Below the pieces are notes generated by a model that ran no database searches, was not told where the DNA came from, and was given only the letters and a program-made list of their open reading frames with translations. The position numbers and the translations under genes are program-made. From an uncultured Clostridia bacterium (GTDB lineage: Bacteria; Bacillota; Clostridia; TANB77; CAG-508), in assembly GCA_944391895.1 (NCBI GenBank), contig CALXVF010000072.1:1-6264 (forward strand): 6,264 nucleotides of DNA, read 5' to 3'. The number at the start of each line of letters is the position of its first letter. Positions within the stretch are counted from its first letter, which is position 1. Below, piece by piece: positions 5,458 to 6,264 of this stretch.

Positions 5458-6264
5458 CTATTTTACAACTATGTTGTAAATTTTGTTTGGTACATATATT
5501 TCTTTGATTATAGTTTTATCTACTAATAGTGTTTTTATTTTTTGGTCTTCGTGTACAATTCTTTCGATTTCGTCTTTGCTTAAGTCTTTCTTGACTTTTA
5601 TTGTTGTTTTTAATTTTCCATTAAATTGTACTGGTAATTCAAAAGTATCATCCTTAACTTTTTCTTCATCATAGTCAGGCCATTTTTGGTATGCAATACT
5701 TTCTGTATGGCCAAGCTTATTCCACAATTCTTCCGTAATGTGTGGAGCAACTGGATTTAACAATTTTAAGAATCCTTCTGCATATTCTAAAGGTAGAACA
5801 TCTTCTTTCATTGCATTATTTACAAATATCATCATTTGAGATATTGCTGTATTAAAGTCCATATTCTCATAATCATTAGTAACTTTCATTACTGTATAGT
5901 TATATGCCTTTTCAAGATTTTTATTCTCTTCTTCTTCTATTTTTCCTGATTCTACATATAATCTCCATATTCTATCTAAGAATTTTTTAGAGCCTTCTAT
6001 TCCGTTTGGATCCCATGGTTTTGTTGCATCAATTGGTCCCATAAACATTTCATAAACTCTTAAACTGTCTGCTCCATAAGATTTTACCATATCATCTGGA
6101 TTTATTACATTTTCTTTTGATTTACTCATTTTTTCACCATTTGTACCTAGTATCATTCCTTGATGACGTAGTTTTTTAAATGGTTCTTTTACAGGAACTA
6201 TTCCTTTATTATATAAGTAATTATTCCAAAATCTTGAATATAACAAATGGCCTACTGCATGTTC
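5458..6264 (-). CDS. leuS: Leucyl-tRNA synthetase, C-terminal part (partial)
   Basis: This is the last 268 residues of a class I aminoacyl-tRNA synthetase that charges tRNA-Leu with leucine; the gene runs off the right edge. The reading frame continues to the edge as EHAVGHLLYSRFW, the family's EHAVxHLLYxRFW block, so the first ATG-like codon inside the window is not the start. The KMSKS signature (residues about 45-49 of the fragment) is followed by ENVINPDDMVKSYGADSLR and the stem-contact region. Next come the helical anticodon-binding domain (KKFLDRIWRLY...EYAEGFLKLLNPVAPHITEELW) and the small C-terminal domain ending YNIVVK. All expected motifs are intact. The gene leads a cluster with the membrane protein 10 bp downstream and is most likely the promoter-proximal member, although its promoter is outside the window. 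Confidence 0.97.
   Translation of the reverse strand, partial: EHAVGHLLYSRFWNNYLYNKGIVPVKEPFKKLRHQGMILGTNGEKMSKSKENVINPDDMVKSYGADSLRVYEMFMGPIDATKPWDPNGIEGSKKFLDRIWRLYVESGKIEEEENKNLEKAYNYTVMKVTNDYENMDFNTAISQMMIFVNNAMKEDVLPLEYAEGFLKLLNPVAPHITEELWNKLGHTESIAYQKWPDYDEEKVKDDTFELPVQFNGKLKTTIKVKKDLSKDEIERIVHEDQKIKTLLVDKTIIKEIYVPNKIYNIVVK

Noticed and set aside
1..6264. CRISPR array, tRNA or rRNA gene, or transposase
   Set aside because: I saw no regularly spaced direct repeats, cloverleaf signature, rRNA core sequence or transposase motif on either strand.

Overview
The window looks like part of a chromosome from a low-GC member of the Bacillota, most likely an (uncultured) clostridial lineage. The evidence is an AT-rich background, strong AGGAGG-type ribosome binding sites, consensus sigma-A-type promoters with extended -10 elements, and bacterial-type leuS, rluD and rluB/rsuA-family genes. 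I cannot name the genus from sequence alone.

Layout, right to left on the minus strand. A cluster of co-directional genes fills about 1388-6264: the 3' part of leuS (cut by the window edge), a 575-residue GT-C-like membrane protein, rluD, a structured 104-bp intergenic element, an rluB/rsuA-family pseudouridine synthase, and a small two-domain S1 RNA-binding protein. Spacings are 10 bp, an 8-bp overlap, about 140 bp (the structured element) and 11 bp. This is one operon, or two if the element separates it. Apart from the membrane protein, every member acts on tRNA, rRNA or mRNA, so it is a translation and RNA-modification cluster.

Layout, left part. Position 1031-1198 is a compact divergent control region with two back-to-back extended -10 promoters. 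Leftward, it drives a 309-residue winged-helix protein that resembles the replication-relaxation family; a 12-bp-arm palindrome lies at its predicted transcription start. Rightward, it drives a 43-residue protein at 1199-1330 made of two DnaJ-type CxxCxGxG zinc-knuckle motifs and an acidic tail. This mini-gene has its own near-consensus promoter, a good Shine-Dalgarno, C-ending codons unlike its neighbours and its own intrinsic terminator, all of which suggest strong expression. At the far left the tail of a plus-strand gene converges on the winged-helix gene, and both stop codons lie inside one shared bidirectional terminator.

The two items most worth following up are the free-standing miniature DnaJ-type zinc protein, with its divergently paired winged-helix neighbour, and the imperfect long-stem element between rluD and the rluB-like gene.
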